Origin: Tetradesmus obliquus | Lineage: Eukaryota; Chlorophyta; Chlorophyceae; Sphaeropleales; Scenedesmaceae | Direction of reading: 5' to 3' | Assembly: GCA_030272155.1 (NCBI GenBank) | Contig: CP126196.1 | Location: forward strand, 1,116,001 to 1,180,000 | Length of the DNA stretch: 64,000 bases | Part shown: one piece after another, positions 11,901-23,794 of the stretch | Layout: each line of letters starts with the position of its first letter | How positions within the stretch are numbered: position 1 is the first letter of the stretch | Made by a program: the position numbers and the translations under genes | Notes under the pieces: generated by a model | The model's input: the letters and a program-made list of their open reading frames with translations, nothing else | Told to the model about the DNA's origin: nothing | The model's database searches: none

Positions 11901-14427
11901 CTTGATTGGCTTAAGTTCAGTAGCGATTCTGCAAGTGGCTGTGTGCATTAGCTTGCAAGCTTGTGATGTTACTCTTGATGTCTTGCCTAAATGACAATCA
12001 GCCTCTTAGTGTGTGACATAACGCAACAACTTGACAATGAGGCGCTTATGTTGCATGCATGCGCCTTCAGCACAGTTCAGTATTGCCCATGACCATCTTC
12101 TTTCTGTGCACAATCATTGTGGCATGTGATGCTTAATTCTCACGCTAATATATGCTGTTGCTTGAGCTGCAGGCAGGACCTGGCCACATGGACAAACATG
12201 CAGCACGAGTGCAGCAGTTGGGCAGCATCCAGCTGTTTGTCCTGCAGCTGTTGCAATCCCTGCCGAAGCAAGCGTTCGACAGCAGCAGAGGCAGCCTGCT
12301 GTCAAACTCGACTCAAGTGCTGCAGCAGCTGCGTGAGACGATTTTTGCAAGGGGTGTGTATGCCAGCCTCCCAACCATAACAAGCAATTTCAACCCTGCC
12401 ACTACTCAGACACTGTTTGATTTGGGTGAGCACTTGATCAACAACTTGCTGTGACAGCACAACAGGAGCGGGAGCATTGGCAGCTTGCAGAGGTGTCATG
12501 ACCATATTTGCAGGATCACTGTTCAATATGATGTTAGCAAACTAACAGCTCTCAAGAACTTTTTGATGCATCATGCCCTATATGGGCATAGTGATCTGTA
12601 CCAAGCAAAGGCTTCGGAGCAGCTTCATGGAACCATATCATGATCTTTGCATGGCACAGAGCCTGCAAGCCAGCTAGCACTCCGTACCATGCAAAGTACG
12701 TGGTGCCAGCTCTCTGCACAGTCGCTGCACCTGCAGCATGCGCATGTGCAGCCTGTGCCAGCCTGCAGTACCAAGCTGCGCGTTTGCCTTTTAGGGCGGC
12801 AAGGGGCAGGAATCACGCCATCCCCGGCAAATGCTGTTATGAAAAACCTTCGGGCTGCTAGCTCAGCTGCCAGTACCAGCTAGCTATAGCTTACAATAGC
12901 ATTGACAATGTGGGGTCTCTGGACATTGCTTTCAAGTGAAGACGTTCAACGCTAGCATGACCAGGTTTCATGTGCCATGGCTTGCTGCTGCTCTACATGC
13001 AGGCCCTCAACTTGCACAAGTAAACGTCATCACCCAAAACGCATCGCCCTGCTCAGCTGGCCAACTTCAGTATGCGCCACCACCAACAGTTGGCCCCTGC
13101 TATGTGTGCAGCCCTGGAACTCAGAACCCCGCCCCAGGCGCGACCTGCCAACAGTGCAGCATTGCATACACAGAACCCGACACAGACCGGTCCGGCTGCA
13201 CCTGTGCTGCTGGCTGGAGCCCACTCCTTTCCATTGTGACTGGGAAGCTGCAGCAGTGTGTGCAAGACGGCCTGCGCTGCAACTACATTCCTCACAGTGT
13301 GGTAAACATCGTGGGAAATGCGTGCACTTGCAGCACCAACTTCACTGCAAATTTCGATAGCACAGGCAAGCTGGTGGTTTGTGAGGAACGTGACAGTGCT
13401 CCAGGCCCACGCACAACTGTGCCATCCGGCATGCGCACCAACATAACACTGCCAAGCAGCAGCGGTACCATCCTTTTTGTTGGCAACTGTAGCAGTGAAG
13501 GCCGCGCGTCAGTGGTCAAGGGAAGCGATGGCATAGGCATCATCTCATACATATCACGGTGAGGCCGTTAGCGGATCAGTTGCCTTGTCACTGGTGTCAC
13601 AATGCATCATCGCAATGTTTTTGTGTGTCACATCACTCAGTGGTGTGTGAGGTTTATGCATCTCATAGCGCCCCAACAATGAACTGCAAGCAATGCCGGG
13701 AAACACATGAACAGTTGTGGCTGTCATTCAGCATGCGCATGTATTCCAGTCAACGTGACGCACACGAAGTGGAGTGGCCATCAACCACTCCAGACCCCGT
13801 TGCTGTTGCGGCTGCTTTTTGTGCAGGGCTGGTTTTGTAGGCAACGAAACTTGCTTGGCCACTACTGCCCAAGGCACCCTGGCCGTTGCATTCACATTTA
13901 CAACTGGATCGTGTGACAGCAATATCTGTGGGCTGCAACGCCAAACCGGCAGCTGCTCAAGCGGCAGGTGCACGTGCCCAAACGGCTCTCAGATGGCGTC
14001 CATCTTTGCACGCAACCCCAATAAAGCAGCCCGCACCCTGGTGCCGGTTGTTCCTGCCTGCCGCTACCCCTTCTTCACACCAACTGGATCCTTCTCCCTC
14101 GCCGGCATGGTGGCAAGCCCTGGACAAACTTTGCACGTTACATTCACGCTTGCACAACCAGGCGCAGCGTCCGAGTGCGCAGGGCCTGATGCTGCTCTGC
14201 TGCCCAGCATTCTCCTGGCAAGATCTACATGCAGCACCGGTCGTGTGAGCGCACGTGCATCTCCCGCTTCTGCACCTCAGCAGATTGCCTTGGTAACTGC
14301 CGGATGCAAGGATGGAGAGTACTTTGCTCGACTTGAGGTGCCAAACGGCATCAGCGGCGCATGCTTGAGGCTGATCATCCGGCTCGCTGACGGTAGCGTG
14401 ACGAGAGTTGCTGTGAAGGTGAAGTGA
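7326..14427 (+). CDS. Secreted multi-exon protein with sushi/CCP and cysteine-rich modules
   Basis: Exons with matching phases: 7326-7419, 8023-8194, 8313-8364, 8589-8668, 9122-9347, probably 9816-9954, 10362-10556, 11016-11207, 11478-11884, 12173-12425, 13003-13558 and 13827-14427 (about 988 aa). Exon 1 starts at an ATG and encodes a signal peptide (hydrophobic LAAWLVLMLAATVCSC), so the product is secreted or surface-exposed. An unrecognised beta-rich region follows. Next come three sushi/CCP-like modules with the pattern C..LP....C....G..CDLAC..GYAPQGSLRAVC...G.C, then a helical segment. A cysteine-rich block resembling ephrin-receptor-like repeats (PCYVCSPGTQNPAPGATCQQC) comes last, before a Cys-containing C-terminal domain. 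The CCP modules suggest binding to protein or glycan ligands. Exon 9816-9954 is the least certain. A split into two genes cannot be fully excluded, but the unbroken phase chain argues for one. Confidence 0.72.
7515..7712 (+). repeat. (CAG)n-rich tract in intron 1
   Basis: Long interrupted CAG/CAA/GCAGCA array in the first intron of the CCP-protein gene. The frames crossing it read as poly-Gln, poly-Ser or poly-Ala and are not taken as coding. Confidence 0.85.
8877..8908 (+). repeat. (GAT)n microsatellite
   Basis: About ten GAT/ATG units in a row, in an intron of the CCP-protein gene. Confidence 0.9.
8997..9092 (+). repeat. Two-copy 51-bp tandem repeat
   Basis: The segment starting GCGAGTGCTGCCATCAAGCC and ending CACGCACCCCAA occurs twice head to tail directly before the exon at 9122. 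Confidence 0.85.
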
Positions 14428-16219
14428 GGCACGCCGTGCTCCTCGAAAAGTGTCAACGTTGGTTCTATGTCGCAACCCGTGGCCCTTGAATGTGCAGCAT
14501 GCTTGCAGCACTCAGTGATGCCATCTGTGCTGCGCCCGTCTAGGACATTTATGGCTGCTGGTTTTGAGCAGCAAATATGCACACATGTACAGGGTCCAAA
14601 CAGTGACCTTTCATGAGCTTGATTTGTCAACGCATCAACCATCACATGGCGTCGTCAACTTTGCATTTCTGGATCGCCGTCGACGGCGGCGTGCGTATTA
14701 GCAGCGCATTGTGTTTTGGGTTTGGGCTGAGCTTGGCAGGTGCCTGCAAGCAGTTCAAAGACTGGAGCTGGGCACATGCATCCAAAAATGTGTCTTGGTA
14801 TTCACAGTGTTGTGTTCTCCTGCTAAAGCATCTCTGCGACTGCAGGGCAGCTTGCACATGGGTGGCGCATGCCTGACCCCACCTGTGGCGGTGAATAAAA
14901 TCATGCGGAAGCGTATGGACGCTCGCTATTAAATGGATGGCTGAAGGGGTACTCGTGCTGGAGGGATACATACACACAGGTGTTGCTCTGTCGCATGCCG
15001 TTTTGTGTCGCAGCATAGCATGCCGTGCTAAAGCCGCTTTACTCACTGTGTGAGGTGTGTTTGATGAACTGCTTTGTAAGTTTATACCAGGCTTGTAGCC
15101 TGGTGACCAAGGTTGCTAGTTCTCTCTGGTATGGACAAAAGGGTGCCCAATGTATCAGGCGGATGTTGCTGCACACTGTGTGGCACGTGGTGATCAGTCG
15201 ACTGACCTCAGGTCATGACCTGATCAGCGCTATCTGTGCATCTGCATCATGCATCTAAAGCGTAGATATACTCTTTGATTGACGTGTGGCTAATCAACCA
15301 ATCAGTGGTATCACTCCAGGTGTGAGTGTGATGGTCATTGCTTGTCCCCTGGCGTTCAACGCCACGGCGGCTTTATTGAGTCATCAGAGGCGACAAACGA
15401 GTCGCCATAGTATGGAGGCGTCACTAGCGGGGCTGGCTGTAGTTGTGTCATCTGGGCCAGATGTGTCTCACGCACTGTGTGTGCTTGCTCAGATTCTAGT
15501 GGGTCTTTCTTTGATGCCACTGGGTGCTGCACCCGTGTGCAGCACACATCTGGCTTGTCACTTACAAGAGACATGTGTTTGCACTCGATGAATTGGTCAG
15601 CAGGCCAGCAACTGAACACATGTGAAGGAGGGCTCAGCTGGACTGCTGCCAGGTTCAGCATTATAAGTTGCAGGAAAGGTTCAGGGCCACGAGCCAGTGG
15701 ACTGCTGGGTCGCGTTGATATAGCAGCTGTGCACTGCATGGGCCTCGCAGGTGCGCCAGTGGCGCGCGCTGAGCGCGGCGGCCGCGGCCGTGTCGGGTAT
15801 GCAGCAGCATGCCATGCAGTGCAGCTGAAGCAGTGCCGGTCAGGCGACGCGTACCAGGAGAGAGGTATCTGGCAACAGAATTGCCGAATGACTGGGCCAA
15901 GCTAACACGTTGCAGTTGTACCACGTGTTCTGTGGTACAGACAAGGTGCCAGCTCAGCATGGCTGCAGCTGGGGTTCTCACCTGTTGTAACATCTTGCGC
16001 TGCACGCATCATGCGGTGAACATCTATGACGTGCAAATATTTCTTGGAGCCGCTGACATGCCTCAGCAAGCGTCAATGCTACGGAAATCGTTCCTGAATA
16101 ATGCGACGACACCACACTGCAGTCAAGATCATGTGCAGCACAGCATCATGCAGGAGAAGCAGTTCAACATAACCACGAGTTAACTTTGATCGTTCTCTGG
16201 TGTTTCAGGCTCTGATGTG
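14428..16219. other. Intergenic region between the CCP and glycoside hydrolase genes
   Basis: No coding frame is convincing. It holds small palindromes: ACCAGGCT-TGT-AGCCTGGT near 15088-15106, TGACCT/AGGTCA-type repeats near 15201-15225, and a spaced inverted pair GCCAGATGTG / CACATCTGGC near 15448 and 15545. TGTAA occurs at about 15073 and 15983; either could end the upstream transcript. The promoter for the gene at 16220 should be in the last part. Confidence 0.45.
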
Positions 16220-17816
16220 ATGTCCGCTTCTCGGTTCCGTATGGTCCCGCTCCTGCTGCTGGTGACACTAGCCTGGAGCAGCCGAGGCGCCGTTGCAGAC
16301 CACGCGAGTAAGTAGAATATCTGACAAAGTTGTACTATACCATATACAGCAGTTGCAAGCTTGCAGGCGACAGCCAAAGCATGCAGTGCCTGTGGCGCTG
16401 CTGCTCCTGCTGTTGCCACCATCACTACCGTGCTGGGCAATGTGCCCAGCCGCGCACATCGCGTATTTAAGGTTCAAAATATTGACAAGCATGATATTTA
16501 TGTTGCTGACACGCTGTGTCGGCCTGCCTGTACTGCAGGCAACAGCGCCACGCACAGTGCGCAAGCTCCAGGCTTGCAGGCTGCTGCCGTTGCAGCAGCA
16601 CCAGCAGCAGGCAGCGAGCTGCTGCTCAACCCCTCATTTGAAACTGGCTCAAACAGTGTCAGCGACAATGGTGGGAAGATCACAGGCTTCCTTCCAGATG
16701 GCTGGGCAGACAACACAGGTGTGCCTTCTCAGTGACAAGCAGCAGTAGTGGTGGTGGCCTTGCCAGTTCCATGCTATGTTGAATGCACAGTGAGCAGCAT
16801 TCGCTGGCATTTGCAGGCGCAAAACACCCAACATGCTTGTGGCTCAGCGCACAGCAGCTGCATTCACGTGATCAAAAGGGGTTCTTGGGGCTTGGCTCAA
16901 CACCCAACGTGCTTGCCAAGCCCCAAGTTGGGGCTCAGCGCACCACAGCTCCATCAATAAAAAAATATATGACCGCAGCTGAATGGGCATGATGTGCTAT
17001 GCTGTGTGCTGCCACTTACAGCACAGACACAGCAGTAAGCTTCAACAGCTGCATGCAGCAACCTGCAGCACAGCTGCACACGCGTGACACCAACTTGACG
17101 CTTCTCCTGCTGCCCTGCTCGTGCATGCAGAGTGGGCGACGCCTCAAGTCTCACTCACCTACTCCATCAGCACCCAGCAGCAACGCAGCGGCAGCCGCAG
17201 CGCATGCGTCAAAGTGGCCCGTGGTGGCTTTGCTCAATTCGGCCAATACATAGAAGCATTGCCAGCTGGCTTATCCTATAATCTCAGCACATGGGCCAAG
17301 GCAGTAAGCATCCGCGACACCTCAAACCCCACAGCAACTAACAGCAAGGTACCTGTGAGGATTGGCCTGCAGCTAGCCGCAGAACCCTACACCCTGTTTG
17401 CTCAGTCAGAGCTGCTGCTGAGTGTCAGTGACGGCTGGGTGCAGTTGAAATTGCCAGATGCTGCAGTGCCCCCAAGCAGCAGCGGAGTGGTGCCTGTGCT
17501 GTTTTTGATGTGGGTGGGGCAGCAGGGTTCGTCAACAGCAGCAGAGGTGTGTGTCGATGATGCGAGCATGAAGGAGGTGCAGCAGGGCGGTGACATGACA
17601 GGTGAGCTTGGTGCGCCCGATACATGTCACATGCGACGACAATCAGTATCTGGCTTTACGCCATGTGTGTCTTTGCCAATATCAACCAGTCAGCAGGCAG
17701 TCATGCACTGTGAGTGTTCTGTTGTGCTCCTGGATGGCTAGCGTGGCAGGAACTGAACACATATTGCATCAAACACATCCGTTCTCTTTTGCTCCTTTAT
17801 ATGCACTCAAACCCTG

Positions 17817-17858
<42 letters not shown>

Positions 17859-18653
17859 ATCTTACTAATCGATCAACTGTTCGCTGCAGCCAATGAGCTG
17901 CTAGCCAACCCCAGCTTTGACGGTGCTGCGGCTACCTTCACAAGCAACGTCGGCAACATTTCTGGCTCCATGCCCCAAGGCTGGAACGACAACACTGAAT
18001 GGGCTGGGCCTGAGATAGCTCTGCAGTACTCTGTTGTGCCGCAGCCAGTGCATGGTGGCAGCAGCAGCTTACGCATTGATGTAAATGGTGGCTTTGCGCA
18101 GTTCACACAGTGGCTGGAACTGCCACCTGCGGAGGCGTACAGACTGAGCTTGTGGGCGCGTGCACAGCCTAAGGCAGCAGCAGCAGCAGCAGCAGCTGCT
18201 GCTGGAGAAGCTGACTCCGCAGGCGCTGGTGCTGGTAGCGAGCTTGCAACAACAGCGGCAGCCACAGGAGGTCTTGCAGTAACATTGGGGCTGCGGCTGA
18301 TGAACCCGCCTTACACTATGTTTGACTTGATTTCAGCAAATGTTGGTAGCAGCTGGACGCAGCTGGTGCTGCCGGCAGCTGTCATACCAGCCACTGCTGT
18401 TGCAAACCCTGGACAAAACATCAGTGTGGGGTTTATGGTGTCAACCGGCGGTTTAGGCAGGCTGTGGCTCGATGATGCGAGCTTGACACTGGTAGATGAG
18501 CTGCCAGAAGTAACTGTTATAACAAAGCGGGCGGCTGTCGTGACGCGGCGTTACTTTTGCATGAACGTCAACCACTTAAGAGGCAGGGCTGGTGACAAGC
18601 CTGGCTATGCATGGCCTGCTGTTGACTTTGGGCTGTTCCGGACGGTGAGGAGG

Positions 18654-18696
<43 letters not shown>

Positions 18697-21600
18697 CAAA
18701 ATGTACAGCTTTTTACACGCTTGCATGGCCTGCTGTTGACTTTGGGCTGTTCTGGACGGTGAGGAGGGGCAGCAGCAGCAGCAGCAGCAGAAGCAGCAGA
18801 AGCAGCAGCAGCAGCAAACGCACACGACATGCTTGCATGGCCTGCTGTTGACGTTTAGGATGTTCCGTGCGGTCAGTAAGAGCAGCATCAGGGAACGTAG
18901 AGCACACTTGATGCCAGCAGAAGCAGAAAAATACATCCTACTTGAAGTTTTGTCAAAGCACTGGCAGCATGGTGCTGCACGGTGTTGATGCCGACTGCCC
19001 TGCTGCATGCTGTTTCCTCATCCTGCATGTTCTTGCAGAACGTAGCGTGCCTCACTGCCGCTTGCCCTGCTCCTTGCATGTGCTCTGCTGCTATGCGTCA
19101 TGCGCCCATGTGTTGTTCAGTTTTCTTCCCTGTCGTAAAAACCCGTGCATGCTTGCCATTCAGTGGGACAGCGGCAACACCTGGGCCAGCATACAGCCAG
19201 CAGGCAGGAGCCAGTTTGACTGGTCTGCCATGGACAAAGATACAGCGCAGGCGAGAATCAAAGGCCAGAAGATACTGTTCACACTCGGGCAGTCCCCTAC
19301 ATGGTGAGATGCAAGACTTTTACACGTTTGAGGACAACTGCTGCGTACGTGCTCGCTGCTGTCCCAACAGGGAGTTTTGGCTGTGCTGCTACTTCAGCGA
19401 GCTGTTGCTGCCGTCACCGCAGTGCCCCCAGCTGCCGATGTCACCCATATCGCCATTCCCAGACCGCTGCTGTTCACGGTTTGAACCTTGCTGCCTGCCG
19501 CTTTGCTGTTGTCACCTGCAGGGCTTCATCTCACCAGGGGCTGCCGTCTGCGTATGGCGATGGCCGCGGCTCCCCTCCATCTCACTGCCCCCACTGTCAC
19601 TGCTGCCTGCTCCTGTGCTCCCTGCCGCCCTCTGAGAGAGGATATTTGCATGTGGGTCCTTTCGCCATCCTGGATGATATGAGCCTTGACAGCTTTGACA
19701 TTCTTTGTCACCCACCCCTTTGACATCCGCAGGGCATCTTCTCAGCCTCAATTGCCGTCAGTGTATGGTGATGGCCGCGGCTCCCCTCCCAGCAGCAGGC
19801 AGGCCTGGAAGGCGTTCGTGCGCGCGCTGCTGGCAAGATACAGGGGCCTCATCTATGCATTGGAGGTAGGCGCTGATGTGACGCAGCTGTCAGAGCACAG
19901 ACCAAACGTAGCGTTCATGAACCTGCTCAGGCGCCTGTATATTTCTGTAGCTGTGTGCTGTCTGTGGGTGCTTTGGAGTTGCAGAGAAAGGTTGCAACCA
20001 TGCAATAAACTGTGCAACTTTGGTATTCTGTGTGTTGCTGTCTGCGGCGGCCTGCCTCTGCCTGCCTCTCCCTGCAAGAAACAAGGTGGCTGCTCCATTC
20101 ATCAAGCCGCCGATTTTGATGCACCCTTTGGCCACGTAAGATAGTACTGCCAGAGACTGTTGTGCCAACATCCATGACCAGCTACCCGCTGTACATGTGC
20201 TGCTGCAGGTGTGGAATGAGCCCAACCTGCAGAGCCCTGAAGGCTTCTACAACGGCACCCCTGAGCAGCTGCCTGCAGAGGTCATCATGCTTGCAGCCAA
20301 CACCAACAACTAGCTGCCTGCTGTGCTGCCGCAGGTGTGGAACAAGCCCAACCTTCCCTCAATCACTGCTCGTACACCTCTGATCCTTTTTCTTGGCCAC
20401 CCACTAGCTGCCTGATTTTATGCTGCAGGTGTGGAATGAGCCCAACCTGCAGGGCCCGGAAGGCTTTTATAACGGCACCCCAGAGCAGCTGGCTCAGCTG
20501 GCCAAAGCCACAGCAGAGGTGCTGGCAGAGCCGCGGTTTAGCAGCCTGTCAGTGCTGCTTCTAAACCCTCCCATGGCTGGGCTGGCTGCCGATGCAGTTG
20601 ACTTCTTGACAAAGTATTTTGTGGAGAGCAAGAGGCTGGGTGTGGTGCACACGGGCGTTGCCTGGCACAGCTACAACTTGCCTGCAGGTGGGGTGCTGCC
20701 ACAGCAGTGGTGTGTGCCTGTAGCTGCTGCCGTTAGTGCCTTGTTGCGTGCTTTGCTATTGGGTGACTTCATCACCTCCTGCTGGTGACTTTTTGGTGCA
20801 CAAGCATGCATGTGCGGACAGGTTGTGTTGCATGGCAACTCGCACAACATGGAATGTGGTCACCCCTTCCTGCGTCATGGGCAGCAGAGCTTGCATGTAG
20901 ATTCGTGGCATTGACCTGCACAATTGCCATCCTGGGTCCCTGTTCATGTCCACATGTCCCACTGGTGGCAGTACTGCTGCCTCGCTTCCTCACCTGCAGA
21001 GCTGGACATCAAGTCCATGGAGACCATCCAAGGCCTGCTAGACAACGCAGCACTCAGCCTTCCTCACAATTTCGAGTACTCAACCCAGAGGCAGGAACGC
21101 AGCAAGCTGCCTTTCCTGCACTGCGCCGCAAACCACACGCCCCACTGCTGCTTGTCTGTCCATATGTCTCGCTTGCTGCATCAATTCAATTACCTGCAGA
21201 GCTGGATATTAAGTCCATGGAGACTATGCGGGGCCTGCTGGCCAGCCCAGCGCTAAACCTGTCACCCAACCTGCCAGTGTTCAACACAGAGGCGGGAATC
21301 CTGCAAGATGCCTTTGCTGCGCTTGGCAACAACCACACCTATGGCGCGGGGTTCCTGGCGCGAACCTTTGTGCTGAATTGGGCGCTAGGGGTGCAGCACT
21401 GCTGCTGGTATGCGTTTGATGCAGGTGGGCTGATTGACTGGATGATGTGGTGAATGCTCGGGCAACAGCTAGGCTTGGAGTGTGTTTGCAGGCTGATGCA
21501 GAGTAAGAGGAAGGCTGTTCTGCTGGCAGCCTGCCAGATGAGCTGCTGCTTGCGTCGTATTGCGTGATGCATGCTGTTTAACAAGTATCAGCAGCGGATC

Positions 21601-21948
21601 TGCTTGCAGTCGCAACCTCCATGTGTGTCGGCTCACGCCTGCAGGATCTGACGTCCATGTTCCTGCAGGACGTACAGCTCAGGCTGGCAGTTGTGGCAAC
21701 ACACCACTGGCCGCTGTCCACCGCACCTGCTGTACACACATGTATGTGCTGCTGTATGTGCTGCTGTGCAGATACAATGGAGGGCCTCACAATGTCCACC
21801 CCCGAGCAGCAGGATGCCACCACCCTCAACATTGCAGGCAAAGCATACACGCGATTGATGAGCTGGATGGTTGGAGCCAGAATCATCAGCATGAAGCGAG
21901 ACACACAAGGCGTCTGGGCTGCAGCGCTGGTGCGCAGCGAACCTGGAT

Positions 21949-21979
<31 letters not shown>

Positions 21980-22151
21980 CAAGCTTAGCAGGTTTTGGAT
22001 AGTGTGGAATGGTGACTACAGGGTGTCCTCGCAGCAGTTTGTGGCGCCCGCAGCTTGGAAGGTCAGCAGCAGTCAGGACCTGCTGAGTGGGGCTGTGTAT
22101 AGTGGGGCTGCTGTTGTGGTCACAGATGTACCAGTGCTGTTGATGCAGTGA
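16220..22151 (+). CDS. Secreted clan GH-A glycoside hydrolase with two N-terminal carbohydrate-binding-like modules
   Basis: Nine in-phase exons: 16220-16307, 16539-16718, 17131-17601, 17890-18644, 19164-19303, 19733-19865, 20429-20687, 21200-21424 and 21772-22151 (876 aa). The product has a signal peptide (MVPLLLLVTLAWSSRGAVA). Two homologous jelly-roll-like modules follow, each beginning ELLxNPSF and containing DGWADNTEWA / GWNDNTEWAG, GGFAQF and VDDAS / LDDAS. A TIM-barrel region comes next: FGLFRTWDSGNTWASIQP, KILFTLGQSPTWAS, YALEVWNEPNLQG (acid/base Glu in WNEPN), VAWHSYNLPAG, VFNTEAGI (likely nucleophile Glu) and CCWYAFDAG. A C-terminal beta domain ends in LLMQ. This is an extracellular polysaccharide-active enzyme of clan GH-A; the order resembles GH39-like or related families, but I do not assign a family. 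Several exons have decayed extra copies in adjacent introns. Confidence 0.85.
18608..18866 (+). repeat. Three copies of a hydrolase exon end (WPAVDFGLF)
   Basis: GCATGGCCTGCTGTTGACTT and following bases occur at about 18608, 18722 and 18835. Copies 1 and 2 are each followed by a GGTGAGG donor and a GCAGCA run. Copy 1 belongs to the exon. Copy 3 is diverged and has lost the clean donor. Confidence 0.85.
19520..19800 (+). repeat. Duplicated hydrolase exon (YGDGRGSPPS)
   Basis: A CAG acceptor plus about 65 nt ending GGCCGCGGCTCCCCTCC occurs at 19520-19586 and again at 19733-19797. Only the second continues into RQAWKAFVRALLARYRGLIYALE and is used in the model. Confidence 0.8.
20209..20500 (+). 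repeat. Three tandem copies of the catalytic WNEPN exon start
   Basis: CAG-GTGTGGAA exon starts lie at 20209, 20335 and 20429. Copy 1 reads VWNEPNLQSPEGFYNGTPEQL. Copy 2 reads VWNKPNL, its catalytic Glu codon changed to Lys. Copy 3 is the full exon used in the model. Confidence 0.88.
21000..21424 (+). repeat. Duplicated nucleophile exon (ELDIKSME)
   Basis: The exon at 21200-21424 has an upstream relative at 21000-21140 (period 200). The upstream copy keeps ELDIKSMETIQGLLDNAAL, then drifts out of frame and no longer contains the FNTEAG nucleophile motif. Confidence 0.82.
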
Positions 22152-22279
22152 TCTGTCTTTTACACGTCATGGATGCATTCGTCCTTATCAACACCTTCTT
22201 GGGTCTGTCAGTGCCTAGGGTTTGGTGTGCGGCGTTGTCAGTGTAGCTTGTATCCTAAAAAAAAGTCGCCGATTGAATT

Positions 22280-22284
22280 TGTAA
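22280..22284 (+). terminator. Poly(A) signal TGTAA of the glycoside hydrolase
   Basis: TGTAA 129 nt past the stop codon, just after an A-rich patch at 22257-22264. Confidence 0.5.
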
Positions 22285-22740
22285 TCTCCTTATTTCCTTG
22301 GTGTCTTGCCAATGTGTTCATGGGTTAAAAGAGGTATAAACAGCAGTACCACCAGCATGATGCCAAGTCTTTGCAGAAACACTCATCTTGAAGCATTCTA
22401 ATCAGATCATCACAAAGCAATTCTATCAGGCTAGAACACGCTGCAATAGCAACCACGCTGTACGCATGCGGACGTTACCCAGCTTGAACTTTTTGACACC
22501 AACAACCCCACACAAATCTTGCCAAAGCGGCAAGCTTGAAAACCCAAACCTAGGGCCCTGCACACCTAACATCCTGCAACACCTGTGCATGCCAAGGCTG
22601 AAGGGCACAACTGGAAGTGAAGATCAATCGTTCCACAACAGTTCAAACAGCCCTGCCAGACGAGCACCTGAGCAGCAACTGCAACACACTGCTCCAAGAT
22701 GCCCCGGCCATGCAGCAGCACAGCAGCCACACCGAGTGGC

Positions 22741-23100
22741 AGCGAGTCACTGCATCGTATGCACATGCATGTGCTGCTTCAGTACCAGCCGTGCGGCCGC
22801 ACTTTCAACTCCAACGCCATGCAAGGCAGCTGCACAGCACCACCACTGCATGCATCATACGAACATGCATGTGCTGCTTTGGTACCAGCCGTGGGGCCGC
22901 ATTTCCAACTCCAGTGCCGTGCAAGGCAGGTGCACAGCACCACCACTGCACACATCACATGAACATGCATGCGCTTCTTTAGTACCAGCCGTGGCGCCAC
23001 AATCTCAGGTCCAGTGCCGTTCCAAGCAGCTGCACAGCACCATCACTGTATGCATCATATTTGCTGCTTTAGTACCAGCCGTGCGGCCGCACCCTCAGCT
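22741..23100 (-). repeat. Four tandem copies covering the F-box/LRR stop codon
   Basis: The segment containing GTACCAGCCGTG-GG-CCGCA recurs at 22781, 22881, 22981 and 23071 (periods 100, 100 and 90). Read on the minus strand each unit ends like the protein C-terminus (R..PHGWY, then TAA). The copy at 23071 supplies the stop at 23069; the other three lie downstream. Each unit also contains a GCTGCACAGCACCACCACTGCA-like stretch. Confidence 0.85.
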
Positions 23101-23758
23101 CCAGTGCCGTGCCAGGCAGCGTCTGCATCAGCTGCCTGCTCAGCTGCTCCGCAGGCTCCCACACCCACCCAGCGCCAGCAGCAGCACCAGCACCAGCAGC
23201 ACCAGCACCAGCAGCACCACCAAAGCCAGGCAGCGGTGGCAGATCATACAAGCCAGGCAGGTGTGGCAGGAACCCACCACCACCACCACCACCACCACCA
23301 CCACCACCACCACCACCACCAGCAGCAGCAGCACCAGCAGCCTCAGCAGCACCAGCAGCAGCAGCAGCAGCAGCGCCACCCGCCGCCGCATGTCGCCGCC
23401 GCTGCGCCGGCAGCTGCGGCCGCCGCACCGGCCGGTACTGCAGCAGCAGCGCCAGCCAGGTGATGTACGGCAAGCCCACCAGCTGCTGCCCGAGCTGCTG
23501 CAGCTCTGTTATTGTTAAGCCCTGCGCCTCAAGCTTGAGGATCTTCACGGTGTGCCGCTGTGAGCCGAGCTGGCGTGCTGCAGCCGTCACGTGGCTGGCA
23601 CTGCTTTTTAGGGCCAACTGCATTAGGCAGCGTAGGTTGGACAGTGGCGCCCAATCCACCTCTGGCCGCTGCTGCTGCTGCTGCTGAGGCGCAATGGTGG
23701 TTACAACTTCACTCATCATCATGCCAAAGTGATTCTGGCCTTGCATGGCACCTGGAGG

Positions 23759-23794
<36 letters not shown>

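Noticed and set aside
22388..23518. Plus-strand frame of 376 codons with His and Thr runs
   Set aside because: It lies antisense to the F-box/LRR 3' end; its His/Gln/Thr runs are the complement of Gly/Ala/Leu runs and repeats. No domain or splice support.
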